Made by a program: the position numbers and the translations under genes. This document shows positions 1 to 6,552 of a DNA stretch of 12,314 nt, one piece after another (position 1 is the first letter of the stretch; each line of letters starts with the position of its first letter). The DNA is taken from assembly GCA_024643485.1 (NCBI GenBank), contig JAHEMU010000044.1:1-12314 (forward strand), read 5' to 3'. The stretch comes from Cytophagales bacterium. GTDB taxonomy: Bacteria > Bacteroidota > Bacteroidia > Cytophagales > Cyclobacteriaceae. The notes below the pieces were generated by a model. The model worked only from the letters and a program-made list of their open reading frames with translations. It had not been told where the DNA came from and ran no database searches.

Positions 1-1122
1 TAAATCGATATCCCCATCTTTCAGCATTCTTTTGATTAGCTTTTTTTCTGACATTTTAGTGGAGCCCGTTAGAAGCGCTATCCGTAGTCCCATGGCTTTT
101 GCGAAAGGTTCTAGTCCTTGAAAGTGTTGATTCGCTAAAATTTCGGTTGGTGCCATAATCAATGCTTGAGCTCCGCTGCTAATAGGAAGTAGCATACAAA
201 TAAAGGAAACGATGGTTTTTCCAGAGCCGACATCACCTTGGAGTAGACGATTCATTTGTACCCCCGATTTCATGTCGGCATAAATTTCTTTAATTACTCT
301 TTTTTGGGCACCGGTGAGCTCAAAAGGAAGGTGTTTGTTATAAAATGTAGTTAATAAGGCCGCGTTATTAAAAACCTCACCAGCAAATTTTAAAGTGCGT
401 TCTTTTTTTATTGACAACAGTTTCATTTGAATAAAGAAGAATTCTTCAAATTTCAATCGATAAATGGCTTTGTTTAGGGCCTCTTTACTTGTTGGAAAAT
501 GCACTTCGCGAATAGCTTCTGCTTTTTGAACTAAAGAATACGATTGTCTGAGTGAATCTGGCAAAAACTCTTGAATTCGTTTAACTGCTTCAGGGATTAA
601 AGTCTTCTGAATTTTTAATATTCCTTTACTGTCGAGGTATCGTTTTCGAAGGGCTTCTGTGGAGGAGTACACAGGTTGAAGCTGATGGTCAATTTCTGTT
701 TTTACTCGAGTGAGAGGGTCTATTTCGGGATGCGCAATATTTAGTTTTTGTCCGAATGATGAAGGTTTCCCAAAAACTACGTATTCGACTCCGGGGAAAA
801 CCTTTTTTGCTACAAACTGAACCCCTTTAAACCACACTAATTCAATTTCACCCGTTTCGTCCACAAATGTTGCGACTAATCGCTTTTTGAAAGATTTACC
901 GATCAGCGAAATAGTTTTAATTCGGCCCTTTATCTGTACTGCGGGCATCTCTGCACTGAGTTCATTTATATGGTAAAATCGGGATCGGTCATCGTATCGA
1001 AATGGGTAAAATTCAATGAGGTCCTTGAACGTCTTTAGGCCCAATTCTTTGGAGAGTAATTCAGCCCGTTGTGGGCCTACTCCTTTTATAAATTCGATTG
1101 TTGTTTCAAGAAACGATGGCAT
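1..1122 (-). CDS. recG: ATP-dependent DNA helicase RecG, N-terminal part (cut by window edge)
   Basis: RecG is a superfamily 2 helicase that remodels stalled replication forks and branched recombination intermediates in the cytoplasm. Only the first 374 residues are present, of about 700 usual for the family; the gene continues beyond base 1. The start at 1122 gives MPSFLETTIEFIKGVGP, the usual RecG opening with a helix-hairpin-like GVGP. Residues about 60-160 match the wedge/OB-fold DNA-binding domain. The helicase domain starts near residue 265: TGAQKRVIKEI resembles the Q-motif region, the Walker A motif GDVGSGKT is at 296-303 (catalytic Lys302), and APTEILANQHF follows as motif Ia. The DEAH box and the C-terminal helicase lobe lie outside the window. 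It starts 36 bases after the gldD stop codon on the same strand with no terminator between, so it may be the last visible member of that transcript. The identification is firm from the motifs. Confidence 0.93.
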   Translation of the reverse strand, partial: MPSFLETTIEFIKGVGPQRAELLSKELGLKTFKDLIEFYPFRYDDRSRFYHINELSAEMPAVQIKGRIKTISLIGKSFKKRLVATFVDETGEIELVWFKGVQFVAKKVFPGVEYVVFGKPSSFGQKLNIAHPEIDPLTRVKTEIDHQLQPVYSSTEALRKRYLDSKGILKIQKTLIPEAVKRIQEFLPDSLRQSYSLVQKAEAIREVHFPTSKEALNKAIYRLKFEEFFFIQMKLLSIKKERTLKFAGEVFNNAALLTTFYNKHLPFELTGAQKRVIKEIYADMKSGVQMNRLLQGDVGSGKTIVSFICMLLPISSGAQALIMAPTEILANQHFQGLEPFAKAMGLRIALLTGSTKMSEKKLIKRMLKDGDIDL

Positions 1123-1158
1123 CAAGGCAATTTAATCAATCATTGGCGAAAAGTGCAA

Positions 1159-1749
1159 TTAATTAATTTCCTCGCTCCACATTAATGTATTCATCATATG
1201 TAACACATCCACTTTTACATATTCGATGGACGGTCGCAATGAGTCGTTATTGACTTTTGTATTGAAATATAATGCCCCTCTTATAAAATGAGTAGTGGAA
1301 TCAGTACATATAAATTGAAATTGACTGGGTACTTGTCCATCCAGCTCAGCGATGGAAAACGTTTTCCCGGAAGGAGAAGTCATTATGATATCGTCGATGG
1401 CATATGCTTTTATTTGATGCTTTGAAGTAAGAAAATAGGCATCATCTAAATACTCCCTGAGAAGATCCATATTTTGATGAAGATTTTTATAAGTTATATG
1501 CACATTTGCTTTTAGCCTTGGATAATAGATTTCCACCCAATCTTTTTCTGAAATTCGACTGGTGTCTTTTAGCATTTTAGCGTAAGAGGAATATTCAAAA
1601 ATATAGGGAAGGGAATCGGGAAGGGACCGATACGCATGTTCGGGAAACTCGATCCGATTATAGCCTCTGGGTTTAGGATAATAATCACTACTACAAGCGG
1701 CAACCAAAAGTAAAAAAGTTAAACTATATATAATCTTGGGTATCCTCAT
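1159..1749 (-). CDS. gldD: Gliding motility lipoprotein GldD
   Basis: GldD is a lipoprotein required for gliding motility in Flavobacterium johnsoniae and is found widely in Bacteroidota; its biochemical role is not known. The 196-residue product begins with a lipoprotein signal: basic residues at 2 and 5, a hydrophobic stretch at 6-18, and a lipobox ending in Cys19 (LVAAC). The PKPRGYNRIEFPEHAY block just after the signal (about 26-40) is the region I recognise as typical of GldD, and the length fits the family. Its start codon overlaps the gldE stop in an ATGA arrangement (1746-1749), so translation of the two is probably coupled. No catalytic motif is visible. The family assignment rests on the motif plus the adjacent gldE. 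Confidence 0.9.
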   Translation of the reverse strand: MRIPKIIYSLTFLLLVAACSSDYYPKPRGYNRIEFPEHAYRSLPDSLPYIFEYSSYAKMLKDTSRISEKDWVEIYYPRLKANVHITYKNLHQNMDLLREYLDDAYFLTSKHQIKAYAIDDIIMTSPSGKTFSIAELDGQVPSQFQFICTDSTTHFIRGALYFNTKVNNDSLRPSIEYVKVDVLHMMNTLMWSEEIN

Positions 1750-3074
1750 TCGATATTTTCTTTTATAAGTTTGATTCGTTTAATCCGCTTATTGTCAACA
1801 GCGACAATAGTAAATGTAAACTGTTCGAACGTGATTTTCTCACCAACACCGGGTAATTTGCTATTTAGTTCTAGAATCAGACCACCAAGAGTTTCGCTAT
1901 CACCTTTAATTTTTTCAAAAACCGATGGCTCAATTTCGATAATTCTACAGACGTCGTTTAAGAGTGTTTTACCTTCAAAAACAAACGTGTTTTCATCAAC
2001 TTTATTGTAAACGATGTCTTCTTCATCAAATTCGTCGTTGATTTCACCGATAATTTCTTCGATGACGTCTTCTAGGGTAATAAGTCCTGAGGTTCCACCG
2101 TACTCATCAACGACAATTGCCATATGAATGCGCTTTGCTTGGAAGTCTTTAAGTAGAGAATCAACCTTTTTTGTATCGGGGATATAAAAGCCAGGGCGAA
2201 TAAGTTCTTGCCATTTAAAGGTTTCATCTTTATCAATAAAAGGGAGTAAATCTTTTACGTAAATAACGCCTAATAATTGATCGATGGTTTCATCAAAAAC
2301 AGGAATACGAGAGAAGCCTGACTTATTGATTTTATCCATTAATTCATGAAAATCAATCTCGTGATCTACCGCAGTAATATCTATTCGGCTTCTCATAACC
2401 TGTGTAACGGTAAGTGTTCCGAAATTAACTATTCCTTTAAGAATATCTCGTTCTTCTTCTGTCGTTTCAGTATGCGCGGTCGTTAATTCCAACGCTTGGT
2501 TCATTTCATCAATTGAAATTTGATAACCTTTTTGTTCGACCCTGTTTTCAATCGTTGCACTTATTTTCATAAGCAACAATGAAAGAGGGCTGGAGATGAA
2601 TTGAATCACACGTAATATACCGGCTGTTTTCTTCGCGAGGGAGAGGTTGTTCTGAAGCGCAAATACTTTTGGAATTACTTCTCCGAAAAACACGATTGCA
2701 AAAGTCACCACCACAGTAGTGATTAAAGTATACATTCCTGTGAGCTCGCTGCCATCAGAAATTTCCCACATAAGAACGGTGGAAAGAGTTACAATGGCGA
2801 CGTTTACTAAATTATTGAATATTAGTATAGTAGCAAGAAGCTGTCGTGGGTTCTTTAAAAGGTGAAGTAAGTGCTTGTTTTTGGTGCTATTTTCTCTACA
2901 TTCTTCAATTTGAGAAGAATTTAGGCTAAAAAAAGCCACTTCAGAGCCGGAAATAATGGCACTAAAAAAAAGCAAAATAAAAAGTGCAATTCCTGAACCA
3001 ATCAAGAATGAACTATCAATGTTAGCGAGGAGAATTAATAAGTCCTGACTCGGAGGTTCGTCTATCGTTTCCAA
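1746..3074 (-). CDS. gldE: Gliding motility-associated protein GldE (CNNM/CBS/CorC-domain membrane protein)
   Basis: The 442-residue product has the CorB/CNNM-type architecture of hemolysin-C-like transporters. Hydrophobic segments at about 22-49, 78-103, 113-135 and 147-169 form the DUF21 (CNNM) membrane domain, with the conserved FFGEVIPK at 129-136. Two CBS domains follow at about 226-283 and 290-345; the second contains VVDEYGGTSGLITLEDVIEE, a hallmark of the family. A CorC_HlyC domain occupies about 357-438. CNNM/CorC relatives are linked to Mg2+/Co2+ efflux, but in Bacteroidota the copy next to gldD is called GldE and supports gliding; whether it moves ions is unknown. It starts 25 bases after the ssb stop and its stop overlaps the gldD start by 4 bases. 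The domain calls are secure; the gldE name follows from the neighbours. Confidence 0.92.
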   Translation of the reverse strand: METIDEPPSQDLLILLANIDSSFLIGSGIALFILLFFSAIISGSEVAFFSLNSSQIEECRENSTKNKHLLHLLKNPRQLLATILIFNNLVNVAIVTLSTVLMWEISDGSELTGMYTLITTVVVTFAIVFFGEVIPKVFALQNNLSLAKKTAGILRVIQFISSPLSLLLMKISATIENRVEQKGYQISIDEMNQALELTTAHTETTEEERDILKGIVNFGTLTVTQVMRSRIDITAVDHEIDFHELMDKINKSGFSRIPVFDETIDQLLGVIYVKDLLPFIDKDETFKWQELIRPGFYIPDTKKVDSLLKDFQAKRIHMAIVVDEYGGTSGLITLEDVIEEIIGEINDEFDEEDIVYNKVDENTFVFEGKTLLNDVCRIIEIEPSVFEKIKGDSETLGGLILELNSKLPGVGEKITFEQFTFTIVAVDNKRIKRIKLIKENIE

Positions 3075-3099
3075 ATACTATATAATTGATCCAACAACA

Positions 3100-3549
3100 T
3101 TAGAAAGGTAAGTCATCATCGTCAGCAGGTGAATTCTGACTTTGTGAACTTGAAGGTTCTGCTACTTTATGGGTATCAGCTGCCGGCTGGCTATAACCGC
3201 CTGTGCTTCCACTTTCTGATTTACCACTAAGCATGGTCATGTTATCGCCAACTACCTCGGTAGTATAGCGGGTAACACCTTCTTTTTCCCAGCTTCGAGT
3301 TCTCAATTTTCCTTCAATATATATCATATCGCCTTTATGAAGGTATTTTTCAGCAATTTCTGCTAACCCTCTCCATAAAACAATATTATGCCACTCTGTT
3401 AATTCTTTTCGTTCGCCGGTAGTGCGATCTTTGTAAACTTCGGAAGTTGCAATTGGAAAATTGGCTACTGCAACGCCTCCTTCAGTGTATCTCACTTCAG
3501 GATCTTTTCCTAGTCTTCCTACTAATATAGCTTTATTTACTCCACTCAT
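3100..3549 (-). CDS. ssb: Single-stranded DNA-binding protein
   Basis: SSB coats single-stranded DNA during replication, repair and recombination and recruits partners through its C-terminal tip. The 149-residue protein has an OB fold at about 1-108, opening with NKAILVGRLGKDPEVRYTEGG. Trp54, Trp60 and Trp87 are aromatic residues of the type used for DNA stacking. A Ser/Gln/Gly-rich flexible linker spans about 109-141, and the acidic tip DDDDLPF ends the protein at 143-149. This is the complete, canonical bacterial layout, so it should act as a chromosomal SSB. It sits between mutY and gldE with short gaps, in the gene order commonly seen near gldDE. A TAATTTTG element 16 bases upstream could give it its own promoter in addition to read-through from mutY. 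Confidence 0.97.
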   Translation of the reverse strand: MSGVNKAILVGRLGKDPEVRYTEGGVAVANFPIATSEVYKDRTTGERKELTEWHNIVLWRGLAEIAEKYLHKGDMIYIEGKLRTRSWEKEGVTRYTTEVVGDNMTMLSGKSESGSTGGYSQPAADTHKVAEPSSSQSQNSPADDDDLPF

Positions 3550-3565
3550 AATTCTTAAATTAACA

Positions 3566-3573
3566 CAAAATTA
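3566..3573 (-). promoter_or_regulatory. Candidate -7 promoter element upstream of ssb
   Basis: The minus strand reads TAATTTTG, an exact match to the Bacteroidota -7 consensus TAnnTTTG, in the short mutY-ssb gap. It would give a leader of roughly 10 bases. No good -33 TTTG is visible about 20 bases further upstream, a region that overlaps the mutY C-terminus. In AT-rich DNA a chance match is quite possible. Confidence 0.35.
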
Positions 3574-3580
3574 GTAAAAA

Positions 3581-4636
3581 TTACTCAGCTTTTAGGGGCA
3601 TTTTTTCATTTAGATAATTTTCAATGAGTTTTGGTTTCGGCAAATGTTCAATTTCCTCTAGCGAATAGTAGTTGGCAAAGGCTTCTGAGGGCTCGTTCCA
3701 TTCATGAGATTTGTCGAGTTCAACCAAGTAAAATTTAGCGTGAATTTTGCGATGAGAAAGCAAATGAGTAGCCTCTACAGGTTCCAAAATGGATTGGACA
3801 TTCGCAGACGAAATCCCAATTGACGACAAAATTGACATGGGGTCGTCTACCTGGTTCTCTTCCAAGTGAAACTCATATAATGAGTTCCAAATGTTGTTAA
3901 GACGTTTCTTCATCCAAAGCTGATCACCGCGTTTAAATACAAAATAAGAATAATGTACCGACTTTGATTTCTGCTTCTTAAGCTTAACAGGAAATTGTTT
4001 TTGTTGATTATTTATTCTGGCAAAGCAAGAAGTAAACAGTGGGCATGTTTCACATTTTGGTTGAGGGGCACACTGCAGAGCCCCGAATTCCATGATGCCT
4101 TGATTAAAATTGGAACTGTGTTCGGCCGGAAGTAATTTATTCGCTAATTTTCTGAATGCTTCTTGCCCTTTTTGGGTGCCAATGTCGTGCGAAAGTCCAA
4201 AATACCTTGATAATAGTCTGAATACATTTCCATCGGCTACTGCGGTAGGCAAATGAAAGGCAAAGGATGCAATGGCAGCAGCAGTATATGGGCCAATTCC
4301 CGGCAAAGTTAAAAGTTCTTTATAGGTGTTTGGAAATTCACCATGGTATTTATCCACCACATTGTTTGCGCATTTGTGTAAATTTCTAGCTCTACTGTAA
4401 TAGCCTAAACCTTGCCAGCATCGTAAAATTTCCTGTTCTGAAGCCGAGGCTAAAGATTGAACGGTTGGAAATTCTTCTACAAAACGATAGTAATAGGGCA
4501 GGCCCTGTTCCACACGTGTTTGTTGAAGGATAATCTCTGAAAGCCAAATAAAATAGGGGTTGCGGGTCTGTCTCCAAGGCAGATCTCTTTTATTGGTTTG
4601 GTACCAAAGGAGGATATCAGAGCTGAATTTTTCCAA
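3581..4636 (-). CDS. mutY: A/G-specific adenine DNA glycosylase MutY
   Basis: MutY removes adenine mispaired with 8-oxoguanine, limiting G:C to T:A mutation. The 351-residue protein carries the catalytic Glu34 in WLSEIILQQT, the helix-hairpin-helix LPGIGPYTAAAI at 111-122, and the catalytic Asp135 in VADGNV. The iron-sulfur cysteines are 189, 195, 198 and 204, and a MutT-like 8-oxoG-recognition domain follows from about 230 (LLSHRKIHAKFY region). The first cysteine loop has five residues instead of the six in E. coli MutY and endonuclease III. The start must be TTG at 4636: an in-frame TGA lies a few codons upstream with no ATG between, and the next Met is residue 182, past the active site. 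It appears to be the first gene of the mutY-ssb-gldE-gldD run and is divergent from the small-protein/rng transcript. No strong -7 element for it is visible; TAAAATTG at 4686-4693 on the minus strand is one base off consensus. Confidence 0.95.
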   Translation of the reverse strand: MEKFSSDILLWYQTNKRDLPWRQTRNPYFIWLSEIILQQTRVEQGLPYYYRFVEEFPTVQSLASASEQEILRCWQGLGYYSRARNLHKCANNVVDKYHGEFPNTYKELLTLPGIGPYTAAAIASFAFHLPTAVADGNVFRLLSRYFGLSHDIGTQKGQEAFRKLANKLLPAEHSSNFNQGIMEFGALQCAPQPKCETCPLFTSCFARINNQQKQFPVKLKKQKSKSVHYSYFVFKRGDQLWMKKRLNNIWNSLYEFHLEENQVDDPMSILSSIGISSANVQSILEPVEATHLLSHRKIHAKFYLVELDKSHEWNEPSEAFANYYSLEEIEHLPKPKLIENYLNEKMPLKAE

Positions 4637-4727
4637 AAATAGAAGAAATGTGAGGGGTAAAAGTCAGTTTTACTTTTCATAAAAGCAATTTTATTTCGGT
4701 TGTTATTATTTTTTAATAAATTTTATC

Positions 4728-4735
4728 TATCTTTG
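4728..4735 (+). promoter_or_regulatory. Promoter -7 element for the small basic protein and rng
   Basis: TATCTTTG matches the Bacteroidota TAnnTTTG consensus exactly and is followed by GCGACC, a context I recognise from strongly expressed housekeeping promoters in this phylum. The -33 region is T-rich but has no clean TTTG at the best spacing; a TTG at 4700-4702 is slightly too far away. Transcription would begin near 4741, leaving a leader of about 65 bases before the ATG at 4807. Confidence 0.65.
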
Positions 4736-4739
4736 CGAC

Positions 4740-4759
4740 CCCTTTTGAGACTTAAAGGG
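4740..4759 (+). promoter_or_regulatory. Short stem-loop at the predicted 5' end of the leader
   Basis: CCCTTT (4740-4745) pairs with AAAGGG (4754-4759) around an 8-base loop. It lies where the mRNA should begin if the TATCTTTG at 4728-4735 is the -7 element, so it would form a 5'-terminal hairpin. Such structures can stabilise transcripts. The stem is only 6 bp and could be chance. Confidence 0.35.
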
Positions 4760-4806
4760 CTAGAACTGAAGTTAAAGCATTTTTAAAATATATAAACTGT
4801 AATATT

Positions 4807-4896
4807 ATGCCTTGCGGTAAAAAAAGAAAAAGACATAAGATTGCTACTCACAAAAGAAAAAAGCGTCTGAGAAAGAACAGACACAAAAAGAAATAA
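4807..4896 (+). CDS. 29-residue basic protein, AURKAIP1/COX24 (mS38/bS22-like) ribosomal type
   Basis: The ORF encodes 29 residues starting MPCGKKRKRHKIATHKRKKR and ending in KKK; 17 are Lys or Arg and 3 are His. The KKRKRHKIATHKRKKRLRKNRHK pattern is the one I know from short Bacteroidota proteins labelled AURKAIP1/COX24-domain (DUF1713), related to mitochondrial ribosomal protein mS38 and in character to mycobacterial bS22. It is therefore probably a small ribosomal subunit protein bound deep in rRNA; that role is inferred from family resemblance. It is preceded by a consensus promoter and a 65-base leader without a Shine-Dalgarno sequence, as is normal in this phylum. It is followed after 45 bases by rng with no terminator between, suggesting co-expression of a ribosomal protein with an rRNA/mRNA-processing nuclease. 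The gene is easily missed because of its size. Confidence 0.85.
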   Translation: MPCGKKRKRHKIATHKRKKRLRKNRHKKK

Positions 4897-4941
4897 TGTG
4901 AGTTAAATCTTGTACGGGCTTGAATTAAAATATTAGACACC

Positions 4942-6495
4942 TTGAGTAACGAATTAATTATAAATTCAACTCAGTCGGGTGGTCGGGTAGCCCTTTTAAA
5001 AGATAAGAATCTTGTTGAGTACCACCAGGACTCTGGTGGTGAACGATTTAAAGTAGGAGACATTTACCTAGGTACTGTTAAAAAAATAGTACCTGGGTTA
5101 AATGCTGCTTTTATTGAAATTGGACATGAGAAAGATGCATTTTTGCACTATCTCGATTTAGGTCCACAGTTTAGTACGCTGCAAAAGTTTGCTATACTTT
5201 CTCAACGAGGTAAATTTACCAACGGAAAGCTTGATAAATTCAGGAACGAACCTGACATAAACAAGCATGGTAAATTTGGCCAGGTAACAGCCAAAGGAAA
5301 CAAAATCCTGGTCCAAATCGCTAAGGAGCCTATTTCTACAAAAGGACCTCGACTGACTTGTGAGTTGTCCCTCGCTGGAAGATACCTGATATTGGTACCT
5401 TTTGGGAAGGGCGTAAACATCAGCAAAAGAATTATTAAGTCGGAAGAACGCAAACGTCTGCAACGTTTAGTGACGTCGATTAAACCGGAAAATTTCGGTG
5501 TAATTATACGTACAGCTGCAGAAGGAAAGGACGTAGCTTCACTTGATACTGATTTAAGACAGCTGGTGCGCAATTGGGAGGAGGGCGTATCTCGAATGCC
5601 TTCTGTAAAACCAAATACCAAAATTATTGGTGAGATGTCAACGGTTTCAGCGTTGTTGAGAGACGTGCTGAATGAGTCGTATGACAATATATGGGTTGAT
5701 GATAAAGATATATTTGACGAAATTCGTTCGTATATCAGAACCATTGCTCCTACACGTGAAAAAATCCTAAAGTTATACCAAAATAAGGTAAAGATTTTTG
5801 AAAATTTCGGCATCGAAAAACAGATAAAATCTGCTTTTGGAAAATCGGTGAGCATCAAGGGTGGTGGTTATCTTATCATAGAACATACCGAGGCGATGCA
5901 CGTAATTGACGTGAATTCCGGTAATAAATCAAATCGCGAAGAGGATCAGGAAGCTACCGCTCTTTCAGTAAATATTGAAGCAGCTAAGGAAATTGCTCGC
6001 CAATTAAGATTGCGCGATATGGGTGGAATTATCGTGATTGACTTTATTGACATGAGAAAAATGGAAAACCGAAAGGAAATCCAGAATGTCATGAAGGTTG
6101 CCATGGAAGATGATCGCTCAAAAAACACAGTACTTCCTCTGTCAAAATTTGGCTTGATGCAAATTACGCGTCAGCGAGTTCGCCCAGAAGTGAATATTGC
6201 AACGCGTGAATCTTGCCCTGCTTGTAATGGAACAGGAAAAGTGACCGCGACAATCTTAGTAAGTGACCAAATTGAAAAGAATTTGAATTACTTGCTAGAA
6301 CAACAAAATGAAAGCAAATTGGTAATGGTGGTTCACCCTTATCTTTCAGCATACTTTACCAAAGGGATTATCTCTCAACGAATGAAGTGGTTTTTAAAAT
6401 ACCGCAAATGGGTTGAAATTATTCCGGATTCAGCTCTTTCCATCATGGAATATTCTATTCTAAATAAAAATGGAGAAGAAATAGAGCTTCAGTAA
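4942..6495 (+). CDS. rng: Ribonuclease E/G family endoribonuclease (RNase G type)
   Basis: This 517-residue enzyme belongs to the RNase E/G family, which cleaves single-stranded AU-rich RNA in rRNA maturation and mRNA decay. The S1 RNA-binding domain starts near residue 39 (GDIYLGTVKKIVPGLNAAFIEIG) and is interrupted by an insertion at about 76-112. The catalytic domain shows Mg2+-binding Asp323 (VIDVNSG) and Asp367 (IIVIDFIDM), matching Asp303 and Asp346 of E. coli RNase E, plus the conserved EIARQLRLRDMGG. The Zn-link is Cys425-Pro-Ala-Cys428. The length is close to RNase G; the long C-terminal degradosome scaffold of RNase E is absent. Translation starts at TTG: a TGA lies in frame shortly upstream, no ATG intervenes, and the opening SNELIINSTQSG is the conserved N-terminus of Bacteroidota homologues. 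It is probably transcribed with the small basic gene upstream. Confidence 0.95.
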   Translation: MSNELIINSTQSGGRVALLKDKNLVEYHQDSGGERFKVGDIYLGTVKKIVPGLNAAFIEIGHEKDAFLHYLDLGPQFSTLQKFAILSQRGKFTNGKLDKFRNEPDINKHGKFGQVTAKGNKILVQIAKEPISTKGPRLTCELSLAGRYLILVPFGKGVNISKRIIKSEERKRLQRLVTSIKPENFGVIIRTAAEGKDVASLDTDLRQLVRNWEEGVSRMPSVKPNTKIIGEMSTVSALLRDVLNESYDNIWVDDKDIFDEIRSYIRTIAPTREKILKLYQNKVKIFENFGIEKQIKSAFGKSVSIKGGGYLIIEHTEAMHVIDVNSGNKSNREEDQEATALSVNIEAAKEIARQLRLRDMGGIIVIDFIDMRKMENRKEIQNVMKVAMEDDRSKNTVLPLSKFGLMQITRQRVRPEVNIATRESCPACNGTGKVTATILVSDQIEKNLNYLLEQQNESKLVMVVHPYLSAYFTKGIISQRMKWFLKYRKWVEIIPDSALSIMEYSILNKNGEEIELQ

Positions 6496-6504
6496 ATATT
6501 TATT

Positions 6505-6552
6505 ATCCGGTTATTCAGTAAATTAGTTGCATGAATAACCGGATTTTCTTTT
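6505..6552 (+). terminator. Terminator-like hairpin overlapping the start of the downstream lipoprotein gene
   Basis: ATCCGGTTATTCA (6505-6517) is perfectly complementary to 6532-6544, forming a 13-bp stem with a 14-base loop, followed by TTTTCTTTT. It begins 9 bases after the rng stop codon and has the form of an intrinsic terminator. Its right arm includes two bases of the lipoprotein start codon and the next codons, so it could instead or additionally act as an attenuator or mask translation initiation. Confidence 0.6.

Noticed and set aside
4477..4680. A minus-strand ORF starting with ATG at 4680, upstream of mutY, considered as an alternative N-terminus or leader peptide.
   Set aside because: It is in another frame and overlaps the mutY coding region. 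The mutY N-terminus from the TTG at 4636 already matches the family, so neither a fusion nor a frameshift is needed.
5158..5858. Two long antisense ORFs (101 and 218 codons) inside rng.
   Set aside because: The opposite strand encodes highly conserved RNase E/G sequence. The antisense products are Ser/Phe-rich and look like ordinary shadow translation.
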